Shown here: one piece after another, positions 14,061 through 33,130 of the stretch
Position numbering within the stretch: position 1 is the stretch's first letter
How the letters are laid out: each line of letters begins with the position of its first letter
NCBI GenBank assembly: GCA_037975125.1
Contig: CM075862.1
Location: 62,286,779 to 62,350,778 of the forward strand
Length of the DNA stretch: 64,000 bases
Direction of reading: 5' to 3'
Origin: Latrodectus hesperus
Taxonomy: Eukaryota; Arthropoda; Arachnida; Araneae; Theridiidae
Translations under genes and position numbers: made by a program
The notes under the pieces: generated by a model
Told to the model about the DNA's origin: nothing
Databases searched by the model: none
The model's input: only the letters and a program-made list of their open reading frames with translations

Positions 14061-16288
14061 GGACTTCATGGTTAGGCTGATGAAAAATTAAGAATTATTG
14101 TATTTAAATAAAAATTAATGCCTTCGAAAGAATTGTCTAAGCAATGCCTATAACAAAGTACAGGAGTGAATTATTTCTAAAAAAACTTCAAATTATAAAC
14201 GATTTTATAAATTTAAGTTCTGAAAGTTTTATTAAAGAACTTAATGCTAATGAATATCTATATATAAAAAATAACTTTTTTTGCTGGATATGCGTTTTCT
14301 TTTTTATTTAACCTGAAATTTATTTTAATATTCATCTAATGAATAGGATATTTTTTTAAAATTATTTTCATATTCAGAACACTTTAAAAATTGCTTCATT
14401 TACAGTTAAAAATACATTAAATTCTGATATAAGTAGCTATGATCAATTAAAAATTGAATTCTATACTGTATTAATTTAAATTTTCAAACATTCATTAGAA
14501 AAACTTGATCATAAAAATTATATCCTTAGTAGATTTTAAGAAAATTTATGTTTTAGTCTCCATATAATAAGCAATAATTAATGTACCAGAATTCATTTAA
14601 CTTTTATACTATATACTTTTTAGAAAAATATTAGAAATAATAATGAATTCATTAATTAAAAATTATAATTCATTGATAATCGAAATAAATTTATCATAAT
14701 TTATATTGTAAATTAAAACAACTTATTTATCCATAGCTGAGCAGAATTTGTTGTAATAAAATATTTAATTAGTAGTTTAATGGAAAAATAAAAGAGAATT
14801 AAGAAATCGAAGTGGTTATTTTTAAAGGGAGATATTTATATATCATTTGTTTTAAGCATTTTATTTTCATTCTTTGAATGAATCAAATTTGAATAAAAAT
14901 ATTTTTTATATCTTGTGTAACATTCAGAAAGTGAACTAGAAACAACTCAAATTGAAAAATATTCTGTAATGTTTACATATAAGGTATTACATTTCTCAAT
15001 CTTTTTAGATTCTTTAAGTAAATTAATATGTGATAACAAAAAAAAATACTCCATAATTATGAGATATAGAAAGAGATAAAATATTATTTAGAAAGAGAAA
15101 TATAAGATTTTTACTTCATTGAGACAGATATGGCACTCTTAGCTCAACAGATCCGGATTTCTTATATAAGGTTAAAATCATTAGGTTCTTTATAAATTAC
15201 TCTTCTAATGAATCACGGAAGAAATAAGAAAAAAAGAAGGAAGAAACAAATAAAATTTTGCTGGGAAACAATGAAGTAGTAAACTTCAAAGAAAATTTTA
15301 TGTTTTTCTTCTGTCCGCGACTTTTAAGAAAGTTTGAGTGCCGAAGTATTTTTCTGACAACAAAGTAACTCTCCGACTTCATTTATTGTCCAGTTCTTTA
15401 TGACGTGGGAAGGACGACAATTTTTTTTTCATTATTATTTTACTTACAAACCGTAACGACGCTCACGCAGGTTATTTGTCTTATTGTTTAACTTTCCGCT
15501 CCAAGATAGTTTCTTTCCTGCATTAAAAAATTCTTTCTGTGTAAGGAAAATAAATTTTGAAATTTATTTTTCTGTTTTTCTCCCGTTTGTTTAATTTTAA
15601 CTTATTTATTAATTTAAAAAAAATGAAGTAACTAGTTATTTTGTTTTGATACTATCATAGATGTCTTTAATTATTAAATAGTTTTATTAAACGTCATATA
15701 TTAATTACTGTGTATCATTGATACTTCAAATAAATTATTAATTAAGTGTTTAATACTTACCTTCTGTTCATAATGTAAAATTTAACAGTTTCTTTTATAA
15801 AATCATTTTTTTAATAAATTCTTTTTTGCGATAAATATTTAAAGTGAGAATATCTACTTATTATCTATTAATTCCTTCATATTTCTGAATCTGTGGTTTG
15901 AAAGAAATTTGAAAAATTAAACATTTATTTTGCAAATTCTTTTGACATAAATTTTTAACATTGCTTTAATAATATATCTTTGAAAATATATGTGAATAAT
16001 AATATGTAAAATGTAAATATTTCTTTCAGGAAATAAGAAAGCACTTGATTCACATTGGTTTTAAAATTTGTTATTTTATACGTATTTATTGATATCATAT
16101 GGATATGTCCTTATAGATTAATTCCTTGTTTCATTCATAAAGATTTTCTTATAACATTCTATATGCAAAATACATCTTTAAACAGAAAGAATTTAAATTT
16201 TTAACAAAAAATTGAGAAATAGTTGAATTAAATTTTAACTGTAATTAAATAAATATGTATAGAAACATGGAATATCTTCACAAAATAA
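14061..16288. other. AT-rich non-coding stretch
   Basis: No gene or mobile element recognised in about 2.2 kb. A minus-strand frame at 15197-15382 has no recognisable domain. Confidence 0.6.
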
Positions 16289-16437
16289 AATGACATTTTC
16301 GGTAACATGTTATGTAAAAGTAAATACCACACTTATTATTATAATAATAACTGGTAGATAAATGACATTTTCAGTAACTTTTACATGTGATGTAAAAGTA
16401 AATACCATACTTAATGCTATTATAATAATGGGTAGAT
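16289..16437. repeat. Diverged two-copy tandem duplication
   Basis: Two adjacent copies of about 70-79 bp (16289-16358 and 16359-16437). Both run from AATGACATTTTC(G/A)GTAAC through ATGTAAAAGTAAATACCA(C/T)ACTTA to TATAATAAT..GGTAGAT. Differences are a small insertion (TTTTACATG) and scattered substitutions, so the duplication is not recent. Confidence 0.8.
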
Positions 16438-16479
16438 GCTAGGAACTTTTTCCAATTTTTTTCAGCTTACAAGAGTCGA

Positions 16480-16760
16480 AAATGAGGTCACTTTATCAAG
16501 CAGAACTCTCAGTGGTTATTATCATGGATTTCGAAAAATGGGAACTGTTCGTAATTTAGAGACTGGTTCCAAGCACACGTCTTTCCGGATTTAGCTTGCT
16601 AATTCCAGAAGTATTATTTAACATGGAGGACATTGCGATTAAGACGTATTTAACGTGCCAAGCCACCATTAGCGAATGTGTGGGATACTCAATTGTGTCG
16701 GGATTTGATCTCATTACCTTCCTATATGAGAATGAACACCTTACATAAGGCATTTGTAGC
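16480..16760 (-). mobile_element. SINE-like repeat with tRNA-type B box
   Basis: On the minus strand, AGATCAAATCCC (inverse of 16700-16711) is a degenerate B box. It is followed by a block containing GGTGGCTTGGCACGTTAAAT and then CGCAATGTCCTCC, which reads like a repeated-family body rather than host coding sequence. No clear A box or target duplication was found, so boundaries are approximate. The 65-codon minus-strand frame inside it is a by-product. Confidence 0.45.
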
Positions 16761-23200
<6,440 letters not shown>

Positions 23201-23209
23201 TTTTTTCAC

Positions 23210-23345
23210 TATTTTTACTATCCTTTCTGTACAAACAAAAATGGAAAGAAGTGGGATTTGAATCATGTTTGTTTATCGGAAATGCAGAAAATAAAACGAT
23301 GAGTGACAACTGCGCCTCTCAAAGTGCATGGGAAACCTTTGTATA
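23210..23345 (-). mobile_element. tRNA-headed SINE-like repeat
   Basis: On the minus strand a tRNA-like head is visible: GAGAGGCGCAGTTGTCACTCATCG fits an A box (around 23306-23317), and GATTCAAATCCC (inverse of 23253-23264) fits a B box. The spacing of about 40 bp is normal for tRNA-derived elements. The sequence between them cannot fold as a standard cloverleaf, so a functional tRNA is unlikely. Ends are uncertain. Confidence 0.45.
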
Positions 23346-26300
23346 ACCGATAAAACCTATAATAGGATATATATCAACTTACAAAAAGTTCTTACATTTT
23401 TGGCATGTTTTGAAATGGGATTTTAGAAGTTTCTTTAGTTTAAGACAATACTTTTCTGGAAAACATGTATATAAATTAATCTGACACCTAAGGAATAAAA
23501 ATAATTTCTTTAAACTCATCCGGGATTTGAAAGATTTTTTCCTAATCCCTTTAGTATATATTACGCATCAGTTTACTTATATAAAAACATAATCTGCTCT
23601 CCCCACTCAAATTTAGAAATATATAAATACATTTCACTTCATTAGGATTAGATTGATTTAAATTATTATTATAAAGGTTAATAATTTGAAGCGCTAAATA
23701 AAATATAATATTTTCTGTTAAATTGCAGTAAAAACGTAAATATTATTAATAAAAATATGTTTCTAAAAATTATAATCCATCATTGTTTTTTTAATCACAA
23801 TAAAACAATTGAATAAAAAATGTCAAATAAAGAGTAGCAATTTTTAACATAATATGTAAGCGCTATTTTTTCAGACATAAGTATGCTAATTTTACCATAA
23901 TTAATTAATAAGTTTAGAAATATTTAGTAATGCAAATTTATTACTTATAGAATAGAAGAGATTCCTGTACCGCGAAATTCATAAGATTGTAAAATTCGAA
24001 AATAAATTATAATTTAATTATATAATTATAATTGAGTTTCATGCAACAAATCATATTTCATAGTATTATTTAAAATTGCATAAATTTTATTTTAAGATTA
24101 CTCTTAAGTGTCATAAATTGCTTTATACTCATTTGCTTTCTGTTGTTAAGGAAGCCAAATTTTGAACTGTTTTTTAAGAAAATGAAAATGACTTTCACAT
24201 TTCAAATTCTGTGATGATATAAATTGATTTATATAAGTATACATTAAAAACGCGAAAAATAAATAATAAATAATTCTACAATATTAATTAGGTATCATTA
24301 TTCATTAATCACATATTGTGATTGATACTTTTAATAAAAAATTTATATTTAAAATGTAAATTAATGATTTTAATGAAGATAAGCTTGTAATCTGAGTTGT
24401 TCGAGCCACCTTTTACATAATAAATATAAAAAAATTAATATTCACTTTTAAGATGCAAAAATTACAAATTTATTTGTCTTGCATTTTAGGAATATAATTA
24501 TAACATTTATAACATTAACAACATATTAAGTAAATATTTTAGCAAAAACAGAAATGTTAAATAAATCTTTCAAAGATCTTTAAATCTTTAATTTTCACTA
24601 AATGCTGATCGTATATACCTACAATATCTTGGCGAAAAAGTACTTAACTGAAGATTACAAACTACTATCCTCTTGAAATATGTGCATACATCATTTCAAA
24701 CACAAGAGAGATCATTCTTCTTAATTCAGTTATTTTGGTATTCCTGATAACCGTTTTGAAGAATAAATTTAGTGTACAAAATCATTGAAGCAATGGGGAT
24801 ATTTGCCAAAAAAGGAGAACTATTCGTGTGAAAATAAATAACGTAAAATGTTTATTCTTTACACGAATGTTTTTTTTTATTTGAACATTTGAATAAGCAA
24901 TAAAATTTGCCTATCGCTTGCTTGTCCCCAATTTTTCATTAAAATCTATGCTTTTCTGGCTTGGAGTATGCTAATATTTTTTACTTTTCCCTTTTCTCAA
25001 TCTTATTTATCACCTCTAGAGAGTCTCCGAAGTAAATTAAATAACAAAAATACCTTCAAATAAAGTTGATTAAAGGGATTTACGGTGAGCTTGGTTGTTC
25101 CAAGGGAGAACAATTTGTAAACAGTCAATCTTTGTTAGGCACGCTCATTTTGCTGTAGTGCTTTTCTTAGTCGAATTTGTCTTTCCTTATATTTTACTTT
25201 TCTTTCTCATCGACATTTCTGTTAAATATTTTTAAGCAAAGAATTTTTGAAAAGCTTTCGCTTTATAACTAGCTATTTCTTTTCGGAATTTTTTTTGACT
25301 TCCAATATACTGTCTTATTTTAAGTTTTAATTATTTTAAAGGCATGTTATATATATACAAAATCTCTCAAACTTAATGATTAAATAAAAGATAAACAAGG
25401 AAGAAAATTTAGTGAGGAATATATTTTGACAATCAGTAAAATATAGATGAAATACTGAATTAAACTAGTTCCGTTCCAATGAAAGATATAAACTTTTCTG
25501 TGTATATGGATTGAAATGTATTTTTTTTCGTCAAGCATATGTCAAGCAGTAGTGATTAATAATTATAGTTCTTGTATAAGTTATTTCATTTTTATATTTG
25601 ATATTTTTATTTTTTAAAAAATTAATTCATGCAGTGAGTATGTTACAACTACTTATAATAAAAAATAATTTGATGTATAAAAAATGAACTCAAATTCAAA
25701 TTAAATTGAGAATAATAACTATATCTCATAAAAAATACACTTAATTTAAAAATGTGCTTGTGCTTGATGAAGGAAAAATTGTTACTTTTAGACCTTTACT
25801 TTTCTTACAAAAATTCATCAGAGTGCCTGATGTAATTATGTATAAAAGAAATCAAATATATATAAAATAATTAAATGGAGGAATATTATGCTTCGACTAC
25901 AATTTGTTTTTATTTTTTCTGAAAATAAAAGTACATACAGATTACAGATGCTTATATTGGAGCAATAAAATTCAAAATGAATAATTAAATGACATAAATA
26001 ATGTTTAAGACGAATTAAAACTCTGTATGCCAAAAAAATTGCTTAACGCCTCAAGAAAAATAAAATTTAACTGTACCTAGTAAGTTAACAACTGACGTCA
26101 AAATAAAAGCTAAATGTAAATACGTTGCCTGATATTTCTACATATTTATCCTAAAAAATAATTTGTAGAAGTATTTTTGGATTTTTAAATAGTACTTCTT
26201 TATTTACTTTTCTTGTACATTAATTAAGTATCTGGTTAATGTAGTAGAAAAGTACATTCGGAATTAATAATAATTTTTTTATTATTTTTCGTATGTGAGG

Positions 26301-27098
26301 AAACATTCCAATAACATCCTGTTGACTTTCTTATGGAAAATCGTGCTAAAACTACTAATTTACCAACAAAATTATATTACGTCGGAAGTCGAGTTATTCT
26401 TCAAATTTATCATCTATCGAAAATATCTGGTTACTAATTTCATTCTATAACATCTGGTTTATTTTATCATTTAACACGCCTATGTATTTTCCTTGAAATA
26501 AATGCAAGTCTTAGCTTTGGTATTCATTTTCCTTATATGTTTCCTCCTGCATTTTCCTTATATATTTTAATTATATGGTCTCAACTCAATACACACAAGC
26601 AAACATATTGAAGAAAAATGTTCCAAAAAATTAACTCAAACAATTAAACTGAAAATTCTCAAAATATTGCAACAGGTGTAAAATGTACTTACATTTTAAT
26701 CTTCTTTTTTCTCTCTTCTCTTTTTTAAGGAAAATCATGACATATTTTTGGTTTAAAAAGAGTAGATAAAATCACACAAAGCTATATCAGTTGAATGCAA
26801 CTGTTATTTATCACTTTGAAGAGATTTTTGATTAAAAAAGTCTAGATAATCTTTCTAAATGAAAACATGTATTCTCTTGGGGAAAAACGTATTTTAAGTA
26901 TTTTCTACTGAACTTCTGTAAGAGTAATCTCTGTAAATCATTTAGAATATATTACAGAGGGTTTTAACACATTTTTAGAATTATTTTGATAAAAAATTTA
27001 AAAAAAGTTAATGTTTTTGAATAAAAATATTTTGCAACAGTTTATTATTTAAAATGAGAAACATCGTCTGCTACTTTTAAATTTATTCTTCTTTCAAA
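23346..27098. other. AT-rich non-coding stretch
   Basis: About 3.7 kb with no recognisable exon, RNA gene or mobile element. Confidence 0.6.
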
Positions 27099-28182
27099 AT
27101 GTCGCATGTAAACAAGCTGTGGATTGAAGGATATGTTTTTGCGCTTTCCGAAGGGAAATATTCTTATTCTAGAATTCACAAATGTTGTGAAATGTATGAT
27201 ATTAAAATTTCTAAGTTCAAAATGAGCAGCATTATTAATCGGAAAGGTAAAAACCGTTAATCATTAATTCTAAAAGGAGAGAAGACTCCAAACTAATATC
27301 TGAAAATGGTACGTACTGTTTCAAATGTTTCTAAAGTGATATCGCAGGTAACAAGAGAAAATCTTCCAACACAGAAATCAATTGCAAAGTCTTTAGATAC
27401 ATCTGTAGCAACAATTAATAAAATAATAAACCAAAATTTACAACTTAAAAACCTGAAGAACATAATGTTCGCCAGCTTTTGCCGAGACATGTGGCTCAAC
27501 GCAAAACATATTGTAGAATTCTGTATGAAAACCATTTAGCAGGAGATAAATGAAATACATTGTGACCTTTGATTAAGCATGGGTTTACCTAAATGACTGC
27601 AACAAAAAAGAGAAAGATTTACTATAGAAAAAGACGAAAAAATATGCAAACCTGGTCCCGTCAATGTAAGGAAAGTTTCAGTAAGGGGTTTATGATTGTC
27701 GCAGGTTTCATCTACAATGGGAAATTAGAAATAAGAAGAGTGGAGAAAATTTTTTTTTAAATAAACTCTCATCATACTATCAGGAAAAGGTTTGACGTCC
27801 AATATTTACAGTTAAAATTCCTTTTCTTTATCCCAATGACTTTCAACGAGTGAAACTTCACCAAGACAAAGCTACAAGTCATACTTCGAAAACTACCACT
27901 GCATTCCTTGAAAAAATGAAGACTAATACTGGTATTGCATGTATACCTTTTCAAAATATTTCTGAAAAGTCCCCTGACGTTTCACCCATGGACTATTGTG
28001 CCTTTGGTCTGTTAAAAAGAGCTCTTTCTAAACGCAAACCCACCATGATGGATGGACTCTGGAAAGTAGTGAAAGAGGAATGAAAAGCAATACTCGAGGA
28101 AATTTTACGAAAAGCTCGTCTATCATGGAAATCACAATGCAGACTTATAGTCCAGAAAAAAGGCTATCAGATGAACTTTTAA
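27099..28182 (+). pseudogene. DD41D mariner transposase pseudogene
   Basis: An ATG at 27099 opens MSHVNKLWIEGYVFALSEGK, a typical N terminus for this Tc1/mariner branch. A paired helix-turn-helix follows, with TQKSIAKSLDTSVATINKII (27372-27431) as its second helical half. The middle has many stops and the first catalytic aspartate was not found. The C-terminal catalytic part is well preserved: HQDKATSHT (Asp at 27865-27867), IPFQN, then SPDVSPMDYCAFGLLKRALS (Asp at 27991-27993). Exactly 41 residues separate the two aspartates, the DD41D signature. The frame ends at TAA 28180-28182 after an in-frame TGA near 28081. The length of about 360 codons fits the family. Terminal repeats were not identified, so element ends are unknown. 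Confidence 0.85.
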
Positions 28183-29781
28183 AAAAATAGTCTTTACATT
28201 TTAAACATTAATTAAACGAACAAGAAATCGTTCTAAAATATGTTAATACCTTCTGTAGTTAGCTGCCAATTACGTTCTGTCATTATAATTAATATCTTTG
28301 CACATTACGATAAAGGCATACATTACTGATTTATGGATCATTAAACGTTTTCAATTATAAGAGAGATGGACTTAAAATAAAAATTTCATTTTTATGTTCA
28401 CGCATTAAAACAACCAAAATTCAAAAAAGTATATACATTCCATTATCTAGTACTAATGTAAAAGTGAAATGATATCTACTATCTTGAACTATTTTGAAGA
28501 TTGATTTACAGATTTTGACACAAAACTCTACATCATTGGTCAGAAAGTTTTTTTCATGTTCAATTTTTTTGCGTAATTAATATGTTATATAGGATCTAAT
28601 GCATAGTTTCTGGTTTTAAGTTTCATAGGTAAATAGATTGATATCGATTTCTTTTTTCCAAATGACAACACAATATCTAGAATTACAGTTGAAAAAAAAT
28701 GTTCCTCTGATTCTTCAGCTTGAAGAGAAATGCTACTTTAGTGAATTGCTGTACAAAATCTGAAGAGTAATAAAACAGGGATCTTCATTTATAAATGATG
28801 ATCGTGAAAGTTGAATGCATTGATTTTAATATAATATTTCTTTTAATTCATAGAAAATCATAAAAATGCTTTGTTTTCATTAGAAATTTTTTATATTTTA
28901 TCTAAAATTTATTCTATGCTAAGCAGCAAACAATTGTTTGGTAAAAATGCTCTACTAAAATAAAACTGATCATTGTTTTAAATATATCCTTTAAGTGAAT
29001 TTATGCAAATATTTAATCATATTTTCTACAGTACCCTTTAAGTAAACAGTTAACATTAAAATTATAAATATTTTGAATTATATGCAAATAATTATTTTTA
29101 ATTTACTTTAAAAATGATATGAAGGAAATTAAAAGTACTTTGAGTATAAGATTGTAGTTGCTATTAACTTCTCTGTTTCGTTATGCCAATATTATTTAAA
29201 TTTTTCTCTCAAACTTGTATAGCATCAGAGTAGTTAATAAATGAAGAGACATTTTTTTTGCTTTCTTTTAAAGAATAAGAAATTTTAAACTTATAAAATA
29301 TAATGAACAAATACCAATAATTTGTAAAATACATAAAAGAGTATAAAATGTTTCGAATTTTCAGTGCTGTGTATAAATCATAAAATAATTTCTCTTTGAA
29401 GAAGAAAGGGAAAATATTGAAGAATTGATTAGATGTGCCTTTCTCTTGGGATATGAGTAATCTAGTTTTCTATTATTTGATCATAAGTTAGGGCAGTTTG
29501 TTAAACTTTTCCATTGTCGACCAATAAACACACACGAAACAATCAACAATAGGGAAAACAGTCCATGGGCAAGCATTGCCCCTCTAGGCTTTGAAATATC
29601 CAGAACAATTTTACTGCATCTGCCTTTAAGCTATATATACGCACATACTTCGACATAATTGCTTGTTTTCTAATTATATCTGAGTGGTGGCTTAGATGGA
29701 TTCATTCGATTCTTTCAAATTACATAAATAATTTGAAAAGAGCAAAACATTTTCTTTTATTATTTATTATTTACTTGTGAA
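28183..29781. other. AT-rich non-coding stretch
   Basis: Contains the unassigned 3' flank of the mariner and a slightly GC-richer patch near 29510-29640. No gene seen. Confidence 0.55.
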
Positions 29782-29920
<139 letters not shown>

Positions 29921-30889
29921 CTTCTAATTTTTGACCTTCCATTTTATTGTTTCACATATAGTAATATATACGAAATATTTATTTATTTTACAAATGCCGT
30001 ACATTATCGGTTAAGCCATTAGTTCACGGGCTTTCCAATATATCTTGACAATGTCTTCATATATATATGAAATATTAAACTGCATATTCAGATCTTTATC
30101 GACATTAAATCAAACATTGAAATTAAGATGTAAATAAACCAGTAAGAGTGAACTCATAGTTTCTATCTTCTTTAAAGTAACATTTATAATACTGCTGTAA
30201 AGGAGATATAGATTAAAACGAGATGCAAATGGAAAACCTTGTCAAGAAAAGAGCTATCACGTGAAGTTGTTATAATACGGTGCATAAGAATGTACACGTA
30301 CATTTTTTAACACTTTTAATAATTTTAAATCACTCAGAGCATTTAGGATCATTAAACTGCATTTTTTGTACAGATGATTAAGCGTGTTTTAAGGGATATT
30401 CTTCAACAGCACATCGTTGAAGTAAAGTTGGGTGTAAAACGCAGGTGATTTTATTTCATGATAAAAAAAGTTTACATAAATATTTAGTTTTTCCAATAAA
30501 TTTTTATTTCAACTTAAATTTCATTACACAATTAATTATATTAACAATAAGAAAAGGTTTTTCTCCTCAATTATATTAAAATAACTACTAAAATCTAAAT
30601 AAATTAAAAACCAAATAATATATTGATGAAAAAAATGATTCCTATCCATTGATATCTATTTTATAATATTTATTATTTCTAACAATCTGACTAATATACC
30701 CATTTTGGCTTTACAATTGTATAAAAGATTTATTTAATCTCTTTCTTTAATATTTGGAAACTAAGAAATACAGTTATAAGTTAATAAACAAAATAAAAAT
30801 TCAATGACCACTGCTTTTAAAATTTTTACGTTATATAACTGCATATTACTCTTGCATGATTTGCCACATTTATTTATTTAATTTCTTTA

Positions 30890-31230
30890 ATGGAAGTAAG
30901 GGACGAGAAATGATGTTAGGTTGGTAGAAGATAAAATCTCTTATAGCCTCAGCTGACTTTTGTTGCTTGTCAAAATGGCTGAGCTCATTCTACCGAAAGG
31001 AACACATCTGAAATAAATCTGTCAGCCGGAGATATATAGTGGTCCCACGAGGTGAGCAAAGACCAAACCTCAACACGTTTTATTCCCTAGAAGAATTGAT
31101 CTATGTCCGTGGTGTAATCTTAGACAAGCTCGTAATAGTGAATCATTTGAGACAAAAGGCTTGAAGTAGTGGGTCAACCGAACTGATAAGTGTTTCTAGC
31201 TTACATTCTCCGACTATAAACTTGTGATTT
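30890..31230. other. GC-raised island, unknown
   Basis: Mixed-composition segment including GTCAGCCGGAG and GTGGTCCCACGAGG. No long open frame or known family. It may be an interspersed repeat fragment or a regulatory element. Confidence 0.3.
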
Positions 31231-31611
31231 AGATGCTTCATTGAGACGAAATTTTTTAAGAATCCTTTGAAATATTTAAATTAGATTTATTTTGCTTATA
31301 TTACTTCTGAATGTATGAACACCATTTTTAATAAGTTTTAAGATTCAACCTTCTTTGAACTCATGACTTTTTACATATACTTCTTGTTTGAATTAGCTAA
31401 TAAAACTGAGTTGGGTACACAAATATTTGTATACTAGAAAAAAGATATTATTTCTATAAGAAAATCACTTCCCATAATCATAAATTATTCAAATGAAAAA
31501 AATATTCAATGTAATTAATATAACTAGCATATTAATTAATATATTCAATATAATTAATATAGTTAATTTAGTAATTATTTACACTTAAGTAATTAGATTA
31601 ATAATGTCAAT

Positions 31612-31649
31612 ATACAATTTATATATACCTTATCACATATAAATTGTAT
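31612..31649. repeat. Perfect 13-bp hairpin
   Basis: ATACAATTTATAT (31612-31624) is the exact inverse of 31637-31649, with a 12-nt loop. It lies in very AT-rich sequence, so chance is more likely than for the other hairpins. Confidence 0.7.
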
Positions 31650-32724
31650 TTTTGATTTTACAAATGATTAAAATATGATAAGGCAATAGATTAACTTTAA
31701 AGTGAGTAGTATTTCTCTAAAAACCAAATATAATCTAATAATGTGAAACCTAACATTGCTTAAATGATTTTGTGCAAATACTTGTATTTATATTTCCTGT
31801 AATTTTGTATTTGTTTTTTTAAATTTTTTCTATCTAATTAATCTGAGTTACTTACTAATAACATTCTAAATTTTATTTTCTAAATAATGTGTAAAATTTT
31901 TTTTTAAATTTATCAATGACATCATGTTTTTATTTTACACTATGTTATAATATTAACTCTATATTATGGGCGTGCGTGTGAGTTACTAATTTCATCATTC
32001 AATTATATATAATCCAATTTATATATAACTTAGTATTAAAATTTTTTTATTTGACTAGCTTAATATATTTCTTGCTTTCACTCATTATTAAAATCATCTT
32101 AAATTATTAAATTTTATAGAAAATTGTTAAAAAAATGTTTTCATATTATTGTGAAATAAATTCATCGAATCTGATACATTTACAAATACTGAGCATTTAA
32201 ACTGAAATAAGATCTTGTAGCCTATACAAATTAGATTGATACTACTCTTAATTCAAACTGTATGAAACATTAGAAATAATATTGATTACTTATTCAAGCA
32301 TACTTTAGAATGTAATTTTCATTGCTTACACATATTTAAATATCTTCATAAACGCACATTTTTCTTTCAAAATTTATCATATAAATATATTTGGGCAATA
32401 AATTTAATCAAAATTAACCCTAAGCTAAATCTTATGTATTAAATTATTTATTTGTAGTAAATTTTTGTTGGTATGTTTTTCCCAGAATATTAATTATATT
32501 TAGTATTTTTATTATAATATTTACCAATTTTGTAACACATTTTGGAAGATAATTTCCGTCACAAATCCTCAAAACAATGCAATAAATAAAATAAAAAATA
32601 ATTTATATTTGATTCTGAATTATACATAATTGTGCTAAAATATGGACTTATTATAATGATTAGATAAACGAAAAACAAATCTGATAGTGTGATATTTACT
32701 TGATAAATTTGGTGTAAAAAATAG

Positions 32725-32849
<125 letters not shown>

Positions 32850-32929
32850 CATATATTTATATTTAATTTTAATTAAATTTAATTTATTTTCATATATACA
32901 AATTTTTTATTTATTGGTATATTTCTTAT

Positions 32930-33130
32930 ACCTCGAGTCAGCATTCACCCTTAGTTCCTTTGGCGAGAAATACCTGAGTTATGGAGTGCCATTATATCAT
33001 AGGTCATAATTTCTACCATGGGATGACAGGCCTCATATCAGCGATCATAACATGGTCTCCCATCTGTTGGAGATGAAGATTCTCAAGATAAATGTACACC
33101 GACCCTTTTTTCACCCCATCCATATTTGGT
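32930..33130. other. Possible interspersed repeat fragment
   Basis: About 200 bp of balanced composition, with blocks such as CCTTAGTTCCTTTGGCGAGA, CATGGTCTCCCATCTGTTGG and CACCGACCCTTTTTTCACCC, in otherwise AT-rich DNA. The sharp compositional edges suggest an inserted repeat. No family could be named from the sequence alone. Confidence 0.35.

Noticed and set aside
15197..15382. 61-codon minus-strand frame as a gene
   Set aside because: Phe/Ser/Lys-biased composition, no domain, no splice context.
23210..23345. Functional tRNA gene
   Set aside because: A- and B-box-like sequences exist but the intervening sequence does not form the cloverleaf arms; a SINE head fits better.
27293..27535. 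80-codon minus-strand frame
   Set aside because: Antisense to the DD41D transposase, which has the recognisable motifs.
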